A stretch of 36,630 nucleotides of DNA. It comes from DATFMP01 sp035266845 (GTDB lineage Bacteria; SAR324; JACQKK01). Numbering within the stretch: position 1 is the stretch's first letter; every line of letters starts with the position of its first letter. A model generated the notes under the pieces. It worked only from the letters and a program-made list of their open reading frames with translations. It did no database searches and had not been told where the DNA came from. Where the stretch lies: positions 1 to 36,630 of the forward strand of contig DATFMP010000017.1 in NCBI GenBank assembly GCA_035266845.1, given 5' to 3'. The translations under genes and the position numbers were made by a program. Shown one piece after another: positions 23,982-32,581 of the stretch.

Positions 23982-25406
23982 TTGCTGCAACCAACGAAGA
24001 CCCTGCCCCAACCCATCCCCTCCGATAGCCCCGTGCCCGCGTCTTTCGAGGCGTTTGGGCTGCCCGAGCCGCTGCTGCGTGGCCTGAAGGACCAAGGATT
24101 CCTGGAACCCACCACGATTCAGGCGCGCGCCCTGCCGCCAGCGCTGGAGGGCCATGACGTGATGGCCTCCGCGCAAACCGGCACCGGCAAGACGGCCGCC
24201 TTCGCGCTGCCCGCGCTGGCGCGCCTGTTGGAGCCGTCCAAAACGAAGGGTCGCGGGCCGCGCGTGCTGGTGCTGGCACCGACCCGTGAGCTGGCCGGCC
24301 AGGTGGAAGGCGTGATCCGCAAGCTGGGCCGCCACACCAAGCTGCGCTGCGGCATCATCGTCGGCGGCGTGGGCTATGCCCCGCAGGAGCGCCTGCTGCG
24401 CGAACCGCTGGATATCCTGGTGGCGACGCCGGGCCGTCTGATCGACCACATGGAGCGCGGGCTGGTGGATTTCTCGCGCCTGGAGTTGCTGGTGCTGGAC
24501 GAGGCGGACCGCATGCTGGACATGGGCTTCGTGCAACCCGTGCGCTTCATTGCCGCGGCACTGCCCACGAATCGCCAGACGATGTTGTTCTCCGCCACGC
24601 TGGAGGGCGAGGTGCTCACCATCTCGCGCCAGCTCATGCGTGATCCGGTGCGCATCCAGCTCGCCTCTGCCCGTGTGCGGCACGAGGGCATCACCCAGCG
24701 CCTGCACTTGGCGCAAAGCCCGGAGCACAAGCACGCCCTGCTGACGCACCTGCTGGCCGACCCGGACATGACGCAGGCCATCGTGTTCACGGCCACCAAG
24801 CGCGGAGCGGACCGGCTGGCCAAGCGCCTGACGGCGAGCGGCCATGCCTGCGCTCCGCTGCACGGCAACATGCGTCAGAACGCCCGCCAACGCACGGTGG
24901 ACGCGCTGCGCAGCGGTCGGTTGCAGATCCTGATTGCGACGGATGTGGCGGCGCGTGGGATCGACATCTTGGGCGTGAGCCACGTGATCAACTTCGACCT
25001 GCCCACCGTGGCGGAAGACTACATCCACCGCATCGGCCGCACGGGCCGCAACGGTGCATCGGGTCAGGCCATCTCGCTGGTGGGGCCGCAGGATCGCGTG
25101 AAGCTGAACAACATCGAGCGGCTGACGGGTCAGCGTCTCGTGCGGGTGAATCTGCCGGGCATCGCTGGTGCGACTCCGCCCGCCAACGCGCCTGCTGCAG
25201 GACGACGGGTCAATCCGGCGACTTCGGCCGGTGCGGGTCGGCGCTCGGGTGCGGCGAACTCCGGGGGCGCACGCCGCGCAACCGGTGGCCAGGAACCCGC
25301 TGCCGGTCGCGGCGCGGCGGTGATTTCGGTGTCGTCCTTCACGCCCGGCGGCCAGCGGCGCGGTGGCCGGCCACGCTCAGGCGCCCGCCGGTCCTGGTCG
25401 GGCTGA
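23982..25406 (+). CDS. DEAD-box ATP-dependent RNA helicase, RhlE-like
   Basis: The 474-aa product (from the preferred TTG) shows all superfamily-2 motifs: the Q-motif phenylalanine and TTIQ, Walker A AQTGTGKT, PTRELAGQ, DEAD box LDEADRMLDMGF, SAT in LFSATLEG, ATDVAARGIDI and HRIGRTGR. The C-terminal 80 or so residues are rich in Gly, Ala, Arg and Pro and predicted disordered, as in RhlE-type helicases that use the tail for RNA contact. Role: unwinding RNA in ribosome assembly or RNA decay. The start is uncertain: TTG at 23982 (AGGAG 6 bases upstream), GTG at 23964 or GTG at 23850. It stands alone, convergent with the MetE-like gene. Confidence 0.9.
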   Translation: MLQPTKTLPQPIPSDSPVPASFEAFGLPEPLLRGLKDQGFLEPTTIQARALPPALEGHDVMASAQTGTGKTAAFALPALARLLEPSKTKGRGPRVLVLAPTRELAGQVEGVIRKLGRHTKLRCGIIVGGVGYAPQERLLREPLDILVATPGRLIDHMERGLVDFSRLELLVLDEADRMLDMGFVQPVRFIAAALPTNRQTMLFSATLEGEVLTISRQLMRDPVRIQLASARVRHEGITQRLHLAQSPEHKHALLTHLLADPDMTQAIVFTATKRGADRLAKRLTASGHACAPLHGNMRQNARQRTVDALRSGRLQILIATDVAARGIDILGVSHVINFDLPTVAEDYIHRIGRTGRNGASGQAISLVGPQDRVKLNNIERLTGQRLVRVNLPGIAGATPPANAPAAGRRVNPATSAGAGRRSGAANSGGARRATGGQEPAAGRGAAVISVSSFTPGGQRRGGRPRSGARRSWSG

Positions 25407-25429
25407 GCGCCTGCACCGCGGCTTGTTAT

Positions 25430-25453
25430 CCCTGGCGGCGGCAGCCGCCAGGG
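25430..25453. terminator. 10-bp hairpin between convergent genes
   Basis: CCCTGGCGGC (25430-25439) pairs perfectly with GCCGCCAGGG (25444-25453) around a four-base loop GGCA. It sits between the helicase stop (25406) and the stop of the leftward MetE-like gene (25473), so it can serve both. There is no clear T-run. Confidence 0.55.
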
Positions 25454-25472
25454 CGCTGCCCGATCCCCGCTT

Positions 25473-26588
25473 CTAGCCCCACACCTCGCCCGCCACCTCC
25501 ACGACCAGTCCCAGCTTGCGGATCTCGTCGTCCTCGCTGACTTTGTTGCCCTCCACGGTGCTGGAAAAGCCGCACTGGGGGCTGAGGGCGAGGTACTCCA
25601 TCGGCACGTAGCGGCTGGCCTCCTCGATGCGCCGCTTGAGCGCGTCCTTGGGCTCCAGCGTGGCCGTCTTGCTGGAGACCAGTCCCAGCACCACGCGCTT
25701 GCCCTTGGGCACGAAGCGCAGCGGCTGGAAGTCCCCGGATCGCTCGTCGTCGTACTCCAGGAAGTAGCCGTCCACGTCCATTTCGTTGAACAGCACCTCG
25801 GCCACGGGCTCGTAGCCGCCCTCGGCCACCCAGGCGCTCTGGAAGTTGCCCCGGCACAGGTGCACGCACACCGTCATGCCGGACGGGCGCGTGCTGATGG
25901 CGTCGTTGATGATGCGCGCATAGAGCCGTGGCAGGGCGTCGGGGTCCTCACCGATCTGGCGGGTGCGCTCCCGCATCGTGGGGTCGCACAGGTAGGCCAG
26001 GTTCGTATCGTCCAGTTGCAGGTACGTGCAGCCCCGTGCGGCCAGGTCCTTGATCTCCTCCTGGTAAGCCCGCGCCAGGTCCGTGAAGAAGTCCTCCATG
26101 TCCGGATAGGCCGTCGCATCCACGGCTTTGCGTCCGCCACGGAAGTGCAGCATGGTCGGCGAGGGGATGCTCACCTTGGGAGTGCGGTGGGTGGTGGCTG
26201 TGAGGAAGTCGAAGTCCGCGCCCTGGATGCTGTGCGTGTGACGCACCTTGCCCGAGACTTCCAGGCGCGGTGGTGAGAACTCGATTTCTTCCGTGCGGCT
26301 GTGAAACTTCACCGGCAGCCCGCCCTTCACCGAGACTCCCTCCAGTTGCTCCAGGAAGTCCACGTGGAAGAAGGTGCGGCGGAACTCCCCGTCCGTCACT
26401 CCCTCCAGGCCCACCTGCTCCTGCAGCGCCACCGCATGCTTGATGGCGGCGTCCTCCGCTTCCCGCAGCTGGGCCGCGGTGATCTGCCCCTTTTGGTATT
26501 GCGCACGGGCCGCGAGCAGTGCCTTCGGACGCAGCAGTGAGCCCACGTGATCCGCCCGGAACGGTGGTTTGGTGCCGGTTACCGCCAT
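25473..26588 (-). CDS. Stand-alone MetE-like zinc methyltransferase domain (cobalamin-independent methionine synthase family)
   Basis: The 371-aa protein matches only the catalytic half of cobalamin-independent methionine synthase; the folate-binding N-terminal half of the usual 750-aa MetE is absent. The four zinc ligands of the family are present: H243 and C245 in VHLCRGN, E278 in FLEYD and C339 in SPQCGF. The N-terminal DHVGSLLRP is the homocysteine-site loop. Proteins of this length include YxjG/YxjH-like and core-MetE enzymes that methylate homocysteine or another thiol using a donor other than triglutamyl folate. The start ATG at 26588 has GGAGG 7-8 bases upstream. The gene stands alone; its true methyl donor and thiol substrate are unknown. 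Confidence 0.87.
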   Translation of the reverse strand: MAVTGTKPPFRADHVGSLLRPKALLAARAQYQKGQITAAQLREAEDAAIKHAVALQEQVGLEGVTDGEFRRTFFHVDFLEQLEGVSVKGGLPVKFHSRTEEIEFSPPRLEVSGKVRHTHSIQGADFDFLTATTHRTPKVSIPSPTMLHFRGGRKAVDATAYPDMEDFFTDLARAYQEEIKDLAARGCTYLQLDDTNLAYLCDPTMRERTRQIGEDPDALPRLYARIINDAISTRPSGMTVCVHLCRGNFQSAWVAEGGYEPVAEVLFNEMDVDGYFLEYDDERSGDFQPLRFVPKGKRVVLGLVSSKTATLEPKDALKRRIEEASRYVPMEYLALSPQCGFSSTVEGNKVSEDDEIRKLGLVVEVAGEVWG

Positions 26589-26608
26589 TGCGCAGCCTCC
26601 ATTCGCAC

Positions 26609-26650
26609 GCTCCCGCCGGGAGCTCAGGGATGCTTCAGCATCGAATGATA
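26609..26650 (-). promoter_or_regulatory. Promoter and two inverted repeats ahead of the MetE-like gene
   Basis: On the minus strand TATCAT (26650-26645) is a good -10, though no clear -35 precedes it at the right distance. Two small inverted repeats follow in the leader: GATGCT-TC-AGCATC at 26629-26642 and GCTCCC-GCC-GGGAGC at 26609-26623. They could form leader hairpins or an operator. No SAM riboswitch core is recognisable. Confidence 0.35.
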
Positions 26651-26775
26651 GCGACCCTTACTGCGAATAGACGGCGCACGCAACCGCCATGAGAGCTGCG
26701 TGGTCGCTTCTGCGACGCCCGCGCGGGTGCGCGGGCGGGGGACCTGGGTTGGGTGGTGTGGGGAGAAGGGGGGTG

Positions 26776-28683
26776 CTACTTGCGGGAGCGCTGGTTGGCT
26801 TGCAGTTGGCGGCAGCGGATGCGGACGTGGCCCGGCGTCACCTCCAGCAACTCATTCTCGGTGATCCATTCCATCGCCCGCTCGAGGGTGAGTGGCTGCA
26901 CGGGGCTGAGACGGATTGCATCGTCGTTGCCCGAGGACCGCACGTTGGTGAGCTTCTTCTCGCGGGTCACGTTCACGTCCAGGTCGGCGTCCTTGCTGTG
27001 CTCGCCGATGATCATGCCCTCGTAGACTTCCACGTTGGGCGTGATGAAGAGTTGCCCGCGTTCCTCCAGCTTCCACAGCGAATAGGCGGTGGCCCTGCCG
27101 GCACGGTCGGCCACCAGGGCGCCGGTGGTGCGCGAGCTGATCTCGCCCTTGAAGGGCTCGTAGCCATCGAAGCGCGAGTTGAACAGGCCGGTGCCACGCG
27201 TGTCGGTGAGGAACTCGGAGCGGTAGCCGATCAAGCCTCGCGCCGGCACGTGGAACTCCATGCGCGCCCGGCCCGAGCCGCGATTCGTGAGGTGGGTCAT
27301 CACGCCGCGGCGCTCGCCCAGCTTGCGCGTAACGATGCCCGTGTAGCTCTCCTCCACGTCCACCACCACGGATTCCATGGGCTCCAGCTTCTGGCCACCC
27401 TCGTCCCGCAGCACCACCTGAGGCTTGCTGACGACCACTTCGTAGCCCTCGCGGCGCATCTGCTCCAGCAGGATGCACAACTGCAGCTCGCCCCGCCCGA
27501 TCAGCTTCCAGGTGTCGGTGAACTCCGTATCCTCCACGCGGATGGCCACATTCTGCAGGCGTTCGCGGTGCAGGCGCTCGCGGATGTGGCGACCGGTGAC
27601 CTTCTTCGATTCGCGCCCGGCCAGCGGGCCGTCATTCACGGAGACCATCACCGCCACGGTGGGCTCATCCACGCGGATGCGCGGCAGGGGCCGGGAATCT
27701 TCCACATCGGTCAGGCTGTCGCCGATCTGGATGTCCTCGATGCCCGCCACCACAGCGATATCGCCTGCACCCAGAGCCTCCACGGCCACCTGGCGGCCAG
27801 CCAGGAAGGCATACAGCGCGCGCACACGCTCGGTGCGCTGGCCATTCTCCTGCACCACCAACACCGTATCGCCCACGCGCACGGCGCCTGCGCGGATGCG
27901 CCCGATGGAGAGGCGGCCCACGTAATCGTTGTAATCGATGTTCGAGACCAGCAATTGCAGCGAGCCGTGCGGATCGGCCTGCGGCGGCGGCAGCTTCTCA
28001 ACGATCCAGTCCAGCAGCAGCTCCAGCGATTCGCCCGGGTGGGCGGGATCGAGCGTGGCGCGGCCCTCGCGGGCCACGGTGTAGATCGTGTCAAACTCGG
28101 CCTGCTCGTCCGTGGCGCCAAGGTCGATGAACAGCCCGAACAGGTCGTCCAGCACCTCGTTGATGCGGGCATCGGGCCGGTCGATCTTGTTGATGCACAC
28201 GATCAGCTTCAGGTTCTGCTCCAGCGCCTTCTTGAGCACGAAGCGCGTCTGGGGCAGCGGCCCCTCGGAGGCGTCCACCAGCAGGATGGCGCCGTCCACC
28301 ATGTCCAGCACCCGCTCCACCTCGCCCCCGAAATCGCTATGGCCCGGGGTATCCACGATGTTCACCTTGGTGCCCTTGTACGTGAACGACGCGTTCTTGG
28401 CCGCGATGGTGATGCCGCGCTCCCGCTCCAGATCCATGGAGTCCATGTAGCGCTCTTCCACCGCCTCGTTGGTGCGGAACGTGCCGCTCTGGCGCAGCAG
28501 GTGGTCCACCAGCGTGGTCTTGCCGTGGTCGACGTGCGCGATAATCGCGATGTTGCGGATGTTCTCGGGCGCGGGAGAGGCGAGGCCCTCGATCACGGGG
28601 CGCTCGCTGCCGTTCCAGGAACCCGACGCGGTGTCGGCGGGGAGCGTGGCTGGATTCTTCAAGGTCTGCCTGCGGTAGGGCAC
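26776..28683 (-). CDS. typA: Ribosome-associated translational GTPase TypA/BipA
   Basis: The 635-aa product is an EF-G-like GTPase that binds the ribosome and helps large-subunit assembly under stress. Motifs are G1 AHVDHGKTT, G2/G3 region ERERGITI and DTPGHSDFGGE, G4 NKIDRP, then the EF-Tu-like beta barrel and the BipA-specific C-terminal half (ARGLIGYRSEFLTDTRGTG, EGMIIGEHSKDADLDVNV). The family starts a few residues before RNIAIIAHVDHGK; here about 40 residues precede it, and no homologue-like sequence is seen in them. The start given is GTG at 28683; a GTG at 28596 would give a more usual length (606 aa). Neither has a strong ribosome site. An extended -10 promoter lies 68 bases upstream. 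Confidence 0.93.
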   Translation of the reverse strand: MPYRRQTLKNPATLPADTASGSWNGSERPVIEGLASPAPENIRNIAIIAHVDHGKTTLVDHLLRQSGTFRTNEAVEERYMDSMDLERERGITIAAKNASFTYKGTKVNIVDTPGHSDFGGEVERVLDMVDGAILLVDASEGPLPQTRFVLKKALEQNLKLIVCINKIDRPDARINEVLDDLFGLFIDLGATDEQAEFDTIYTVAREGRATLDPAHPGESLELLLDWIVEKLPPPQADPHGSLQLLVSNIDYNDYVGRLSIGRIRAGAVRVGDTVLVVQENGQRTERVRALYAFLAGRQVAVEALGAGDIAVVAGIEDIQIGDSLTDVEDSRPLPRIRVDEPTVAVMVSVNDGPLAGRESKKVTGRHIRERLHRERLQNVAIRVEDTEFTDTWKLIGRGELQLCILLEQMRREGYEVVVSKPQVVLRDEGGQKLEPMESVVVDVEESYTGIVTRKLGERRGVMTHLTNRGSGRARMEFHVPARGLIGYRSEFLTDTRGTGLFNSRFDGYEPFKGEISSRTTGALVADRAGRATAYSLWKLEERGQLFITPNVEVYEGMIIGEHSKDADLDVNVTREKKLTNVRSSGNDDAIRLSPVQPLTLERAMEWITENELLEVTPGHVRIRCRQLQANQRSRK

Positions 28684-28750
28684 TGTCGTGACGCGGCCGG
28701 ATCCCGGGGCGGTGCTGCCACCGGCATGATTGGCCCGCGGTTAATCTCAT

Positions 28751-28759
28751 AGTATAGCA
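28751..28759 (-). promoter_or_regulatory. Extended -10 promoter for typA
   Basis: On the minus strand TGCTATACT is an extended -10 (TGn plus TATACT, five of six to consensus). The position expected for -35 is poor, which is tolerated with an extended -10. Transcription would start near 28744, giving a leader of about 60 bases to the GTG at 28683. Confidence 0.5.
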
Positions 28760-28806
28760 CACCCAATGCCGAGCGCCAGCAGGCGATAGAATCAGGCCGA
28801 CCGCCG

Positions 28807-28823
28807 CTCCAGTGGTACTGGAG
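28807..28823. repeat. Inverted repeat CTCCAGT-GGT-ACTGGAG
   Basis: Perfect 7-bp arms with a 3-base spacer, extendable on the outside by three more pairs if one G is bulged. It lies upstream of the typA promoter, between divergent genes. It could be an operator or a relic of a short palindromic repeat; no second copy was noticed in this window. Confidence 0.4.
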
Positions 28824-29038
28824 GCGGGATCTGGCCGCGAGCGGCGCATATCCCGTAGTGCCCGGCATGACACGCCGGCAACGCACGAGGCCTGTCCCGA
28901 GCGCGGGCGGGGCGGCAGCAAAGGGGCCGTCGCGGCAGCGGGCTTGCGCCGAAGCCCCCGGGCCAGCTAAGCAGGGTGAGGCCGTGGCTGCCGCGAGGGC
29001 GGCGCACAGCCGCCTTCGGCAACCTTGACGAGCGTGCG

Positions 29039-29458
29039 ATGCGAACCATCACGACCGAGTTCACCGTGGAGTGGGCAGACTGCGACCCCGCCGGGATCGT
29101 GTTCTACCCCCGCTTCTACGCCTTCTTCGATTCGGCCTCCTGGAACCTGTTCTACACCGCCGGGCTAACCTTCGAGGTGATCCAACAGGACTTCCACGCC
29201 AAGGGCTTCCCGGCGGTGGACGTGCGCGCCCGCTTCCTCTATCCATGCCGGCTCAAGGACCAGTTGATCTGCACCAGCGCCATCACGGAGTGGCACGAGA
29301 AGGCCTTCATCGTCTCCCACACCATCCACAACGGAGATATCGAGGCGGTGAAGGGCGAGGAGGTGCGCATCTGGGGGGCGGCGCATCCGGAAGACCCCAA
29401 GCGCCTGAAGGCCATTCCCATCCCCCACGAGGTGCGCCGCCGGCTGGAGGAGGGCTAG
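29039..29458 (+). CDS. 4-hydroxybenzoyl-CoA thioesterase family (hotdog-fold) acyl-CoA thioesterase
   Basis: The 139-aa hotdog protein opens with VEWADCDPAGIVFYPRFYAFFD, the signature of 4-hydroxybenzoyl-CoA-type thioesterases, with the catalytic aspartate in DPAGI. A second conserved strand set (VDVRARFLYPCRL) and a central beta sheet complete the fold, at usual length. It hydrolyses an aromatic or short acyl-CoA and could act on intermediates of the ligase/IorAB pathways. The ATG at 29039 fits the family start better than the in-frame start at 28976. Ribosome site is weak. The gene is 41 bases ahead of the flavoprotein gene and likely cotranscribed with it. Confidence 0.87.
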   Translation: MRTITTEFTVEWADCDPAGIVFYPRFYAFFDSASWNLFYTAGLTFEVIQQDFHAKGFPAVDVRARFLYPCRLKDQLICTSAITEWHEKAFIVSHTIHNGDIEAVKGEEVRIWGAAHPEDPKRLKAIPIPHEVRRRLEEG

Positions 29459-29499
29459 GCTGGTCGGGTACGTCGGTGCAATTGACGAGAGGCGGACGC

Positions 29500-30819
29500 A
29501 TGGTGGGTCGCGGGCCGGAACAGCCGCTGGAGCGTGAGGCGGACGTCGTGATAGTCGGCGGTGGCATCGTCGGGTGTGCCTGCGCCTATCAGCTTGCGCG
29601 GCGGGGTGTGCGCGTGGTGCTGCTGGACAAGGGCCGCATTGCCGGCGAGCAATCCAGCCGCGCCTGGGGCTTCGTGCGTCAGCAGGATCGCGACCCGGCC
29701 GAGCTGCCGCTGATGGTGGCGGGCAACCGCCTCTGGCGCGATCTGGAGAGTGAGCTGGGCGCCGACGTGGAGTGGGTGCCGGGCGGCATGCTGGCCCTGG
29801 CCCGCACGGAGGCCGACCTTGCGCACTACGAGCAGCGGGCGTGCCTGGAGCAGGCCGCAGGCGCGGACTCCTACATGGTTACGCCCGAGCAGATACGGAC
29901 GCTGCTGCCGCAGTTGGCCGTGCCGGTGCGGGGCGGACTGCACACACCGTCGGATGGTCACGCGCACCCGGGCAAAGCCACGCTGGCGTTGGCTGCGGCG
30001 GCCGAGCGAGCGGGGGCCCTGCTGTACCATCACTGCACCGTGGAGGGATTCGAGCGCCAAGGCGGGCGGCTGAGCGCCGTGGTGACCGAGCGCGGCAGCC
30101 TGCGCACGGATACGGTGATCTGCGCCGCCGGCGCGCACTCATCCCGGCTGGCGCGGACGCTGGGCCTGGACCTGCCGGTGCGCTCCGTGCGCTCCACCGT
30201 GTGCGAGACCGAGCCCGTGGCGCCCTTCACACAACTTGCCGTGCGCGGGTTGGATGTTGCCTTCCGCCAGACCCGCTCCGGCAGCCTGTGGTTGGGCCGC
30301 GTCAGCGCGGGCTCTGCAGATTACGACCTCACGTTGGAGGCGTTCCGGCACCTGCGCTGGTTCCTGCCCAACTACCGGAAAAACCGCGAAATGCTTACGC
30401 TGCACGTGGGCCGGCCACTGCTGCGGGACCTGCTGCGGGCGGTGCCCGGCACGCGCGCGTGGCGGCATCCCTTTGCCCATACGGTGGATGCGGAACCGCC
30501 GCCCAACACCGCCACGGTGAAGTACAACCTGCGCACCTTCACGCGCGACTTCCCCGCCCTAGGAGAGATCCGCATTGCCCACGCCTGGGCGGGCATCATC
30601 GACACGCTGCCGGACCTGATTCCCGTGCTGGGCGCGACCTCTGTCCCCGGATTCCACTTCGCCACCGGCTTTTCCGGCCACGGCTTCGCCATGGGGCCCA
30701 TCGTGGGACGCCTGATGGCGGAGCTGATTTGCGAGGGCCGGCCCTCGCTGGACATCGCGCCGCTGCGCTTCTCGCGCTTTGCCGAGGGCGCGCTGGCGCC
30801 GGCGCGGTCGCTGCGCTGA
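29500..30819 (+). CDS. FAD-dependent amine/amino-acid oxidase or dehydrogenase (DAO family)
   Basis: The 439-aa flavoprotein has the N-terminal dinucleotide-binding VVIVGGGIVGCACAYQLARRG (about 16-36) ending in an acidic residue (LLDKG), and the C-terminal GFHFATGFSGHGFAMGP that closes the FAD site in glycine/sarcosine/D-amino acid oxidases. Substrates in this family are secondary or D-amines such as sarcosine, glycine or D-amino acids. The start ATG has GAGAGG about 7 bases upstream. It lies 49 bases ahead of the M20 peptidase gene, which suggests a joint pathway such as release and then oxidation of an amino compound. No signal peptide is seen, so it acts in the cytoplasm. Confidence 0.86.
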   Translation: MVGRGPEQPLEREADVVIVGGGIVGCACAYQLARRGVRVVLLDKGRIAGEQSSRAWGFVRQQDRDPAELPLMVAGNRLWRDLESELGADVEWVPGGMLALARTEADLAHYEQRACLEQAAGADSYMVTPEQIRTLLPQLAVPVRGGLHTPSDGHAHPGKATLALAAAAERAGALLYHHCTVEGFERQGGRLSAVVTERGSLRTDTVICAAGAHSSRLARTLGLDLPVRSVRSTVCETEPVAPFTQLAVRGLDVAFRQTRSGSLWLGRVSAGSADYDLTLEAFRHLRWFLPNYRKNREMLTLHVGRPLLRDLLRAVPGTRAWRHPFAHTVDAEPPPNTATVKYNLRTFTRDFPALGEIRIAHAWAGIIDTLPDLIPVLGATSVPGFHFATGFSGHGFAMGPIVGRLMAELICEGRPSLDIAPLRFSRFAEGALAPARSLR

Positions 30820-30868
30820 AGGGCGGGCCGCGCCGCAACCCCATGCACCGACCCCTGGAGAAATCGCC

Positions 30869-32149
30869 ATGCCGGACGCCGAACTGACCCGCAAGATCCT
30901 GGATGCCGTGGAGCGCCGCTTCGACGAGCAGGTGGAATTCACGGCCGAACTGGTGCGTCAGCCCTCCGTGCGGGGCGCCGAGCACACGGTGCAGGACGTG
31001 ATGGCAGGCGCCCTGCGTGAACGGGGCTACGCGGTGGACCGCTGGCGCATCGAGGTGGAGGAGATTGCGCACCTGCCTGGCTTTTCGCCCGTGCATGCCG
31101 ACTATGCCAACGCGTGGAACGTGGTGGGCGCGCACCGTTCCCGCAGCAGCCAGGGGCGCTCGCTGATCCTCAACGGGCACGTGGACGTGGTACCCGTCGG
31201 CCCGCTGGACATGTGGGACACGCCGCCATTCGCGCCGCGCGTGGAGGAGGGGTGGATGTATGGACGCGGCGCGGGGGACATGAAGGCGGGCCTGGCCGGC
31301 TGCCTCTATGCGCTGGACTCCCTGCGCGCGCTGGGCTTGCAGCCCGCCGCGGACGTGTACGTGCAGTCGGTGGTGGAGGAGGAGTGCACGGGCAATGGTG
31401 CCCTGGCCTGCCTGCAGCGCGGCTACCGCGCCGATGCGGCGCTGATTCCCGAGCCGCTCGGCGAGGCGTTGGTATCCGCGCAGGTGGGCGTGATCTGGTT
31501 CCAGGTCAAGCTGAAGGGACGGCCCGTGCACGTGGCCTATGCCGGCACGGGGGCCAACGCCATCGAGGCGGCGTGGCCCATCATCCAGGCTCTGCATGGG
31601 CTGGAGGCGGACTGGAACAGTGCCGACCGCCGGCACCCGGCGTGGCGGGAGGAGGCGCACCCGATCAACCTCAACATCGGCCGCATCGCGGGCGGGGACT
31701 GGGCCTCCAGCGTGCCCGCTTGGTGCACCTTCGACGTGCGCATCGCCGTGTTCCCGGGCCAGGACCTGGCGGCGGCGCGCAGGGAGATCGAGGACTGTGT
31801 GCGCTTGGCCGCGCAGGACAATCCCTTCCTGGCGGACTACCCGCCGGAGATCGTTTACCACGGCTTTCTGGCGGAAGGGTACGAGCTGAGCGGCGCCGAC
31901 GAGCCCACGCGCGTGCTGGGCGAAGCGCACCGCGCCTGCTATGGGGAGTCGCTGCGGCGCGTCCCCACCACGGCTACCACCGATGCGCGCTTCTACGGGC
32001 TCTATGCAGGCATTCCCGCGCTCGTGTACGGGCCCACCTCAGAGAGCATCCATGGCTTCAACGAGCGCGTGAACCTGGAGTCGGTGCGGCGCAACACGCA
32101 GACCATGGCGTTGTTCATAGCGGACTGGTGTGGGTTGGAGCCCGTCTGA
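30869..32149 (+). CDS. M20-family metallohydrolase, ArgE/DapE type deacylase
   Basis: The 426-aa hydrolase has NGHVDVVP (H104, D106), YGRGAGDMKAG (D137), SVVEEECTGNG (E171-E172) and the C-terminal SIHGFNERV histidine, so the two-zinc site is complete. A dimerisation lid domain lies between. Size and the motif wording fit ArgE/DapE-like amide hydrolases, including N-formyl pyrimidine deformylase and N-acyl amino acid deacylases. The ATG at 30869 has GGAG 8 bases upstream. It is convergent with the MoaD-like gene, with only 19 bases between the two stops and no room for a terminator. Confidence 0.88.
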   Translation: MPDAELTRKILDAVERRFDEQVEFTAELVRQPSVRGAEHTVQDVMAGALRERGYAVDRWRIEVEEIAHLPGFSPVHADYANAWNVVGAHRSRSSQGRSLILNGHVDVVPVGPLDMWDTPPFAPRVEEGWMYGRGAGDMKAGLAGCLYALDSLRALGLQPAADVYVQSVVEEECTGNGALACLQRGYRADAALIPEPLGEALVSAQVGVIWFQVKLKGRPVHVAYAGTGANAIEAAWPIIQALHGLEADWNSADRRHPAWREEAHPINLNIGRIAGGDWASSVPAWCTFDVRIAVFPGQDLAAARREIEDCVRLAAQDNPFLADYPPEIVYHGFLAEGYELSGADEPTRVLGEAHRACYGESLRRVPTTATTDARFYGLYAGIPALVYGPTSESIHGFNERVNLESVRRNTQTMALFIADWCGLEPV

Positions 32150-32168
32150 GCGTGTAGGGCAGGGGCGG

Positions 32169-32501
32169 CTAGCCGCCGATGTACTGACCGGTGAGGGTGA
32201 TGCGGTCGCCGTCCTGCACGGAGGAGTCCAACTCGTGGCTGACGCCCAGGATGGCGTCGTTGACGATGATCTCGATGTGGGGGCCGAGCTGACTGCGGTC
32301 ATTCTCGTCCCACAGCGAGCTCTTCAGCTTGGGGAAGCGTTCGGACACCTGCTTCAGCACGGTGCGCACCGTATCGCCCGCGCGCACCTGCTCCTGCAGT
32401 TCGGTGGTGCCGGTGCCGGGGCCGTCCACGAATTGGTTGACCCAGGAGATCAGGTCCACGTGGACGGTGATGGTGCCGTTGGATGGGCCTGCGCTGGTCA
32501 T
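32169..32501 (-). CDS. MoaD/ThiS-like ubiquitin-fold protein ending in Gly-Gly
   Basis: The 110-aa protein ends in DGDRITLTGQYIGG. A C-terminal diglycine after a DGD strand is the hallmark of MoaD/ThiS sulfur carriers, which are adenylated and thiocarboxylated at the last glycine. The body is longer than MoaD (about 80 aa) because of an insert near residues 25-40 and an N-terminal extension. It lies 80 bases after the AOR homologue, in the same direction, a pairing known for tungsten/molybdenum aldehyde oxidoreductases. It may supply sulfur for the dithiolene of the AOR cofactor. No moaE or moeB is nearby. Ribosome site is weak. Confidence 0.85.
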   Translation of the reverse strand: MTSAGPSNGTITVHVDLISWVNQFVDGPGTGTTELQEQVRAGDTVRTVLKQVSERFPKLKSSLWDENDRSQLGPHIEIIVNDAILGVSHELDSSVQDGDRITLTGQYIGG

Positions 32502-32581
32502 GGGTGCCGGGCGGCGGTGCGATGGTGAGGGGGGGGCGGTGGGTCCACGACCAACGGCCGCGGGCCCTGCAGGGCGGCAGG

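Larger units (their letters stand above)
28684..29038. other. Divergent intergenic region between typA and the thioesterase gene
   Basis: This 355-base gap carries the typA promoter (minus strand, 28751-28759) and a hairpin at 28807-28823. The part from about 28860 to 29038 is GC-rich with nothing recognisable. No promoter for the rightward thioesterase gene is clear. Confidence 0.4.

Noticed and set aside
26689..28752. A 687-codon open frame on the plus strand opposite typA
   Set aside because: Antisense shadow of typA, whose GTPase motifs are complete on the minus strand. Composition (His, Gln, Leu) is typical of such shadows.
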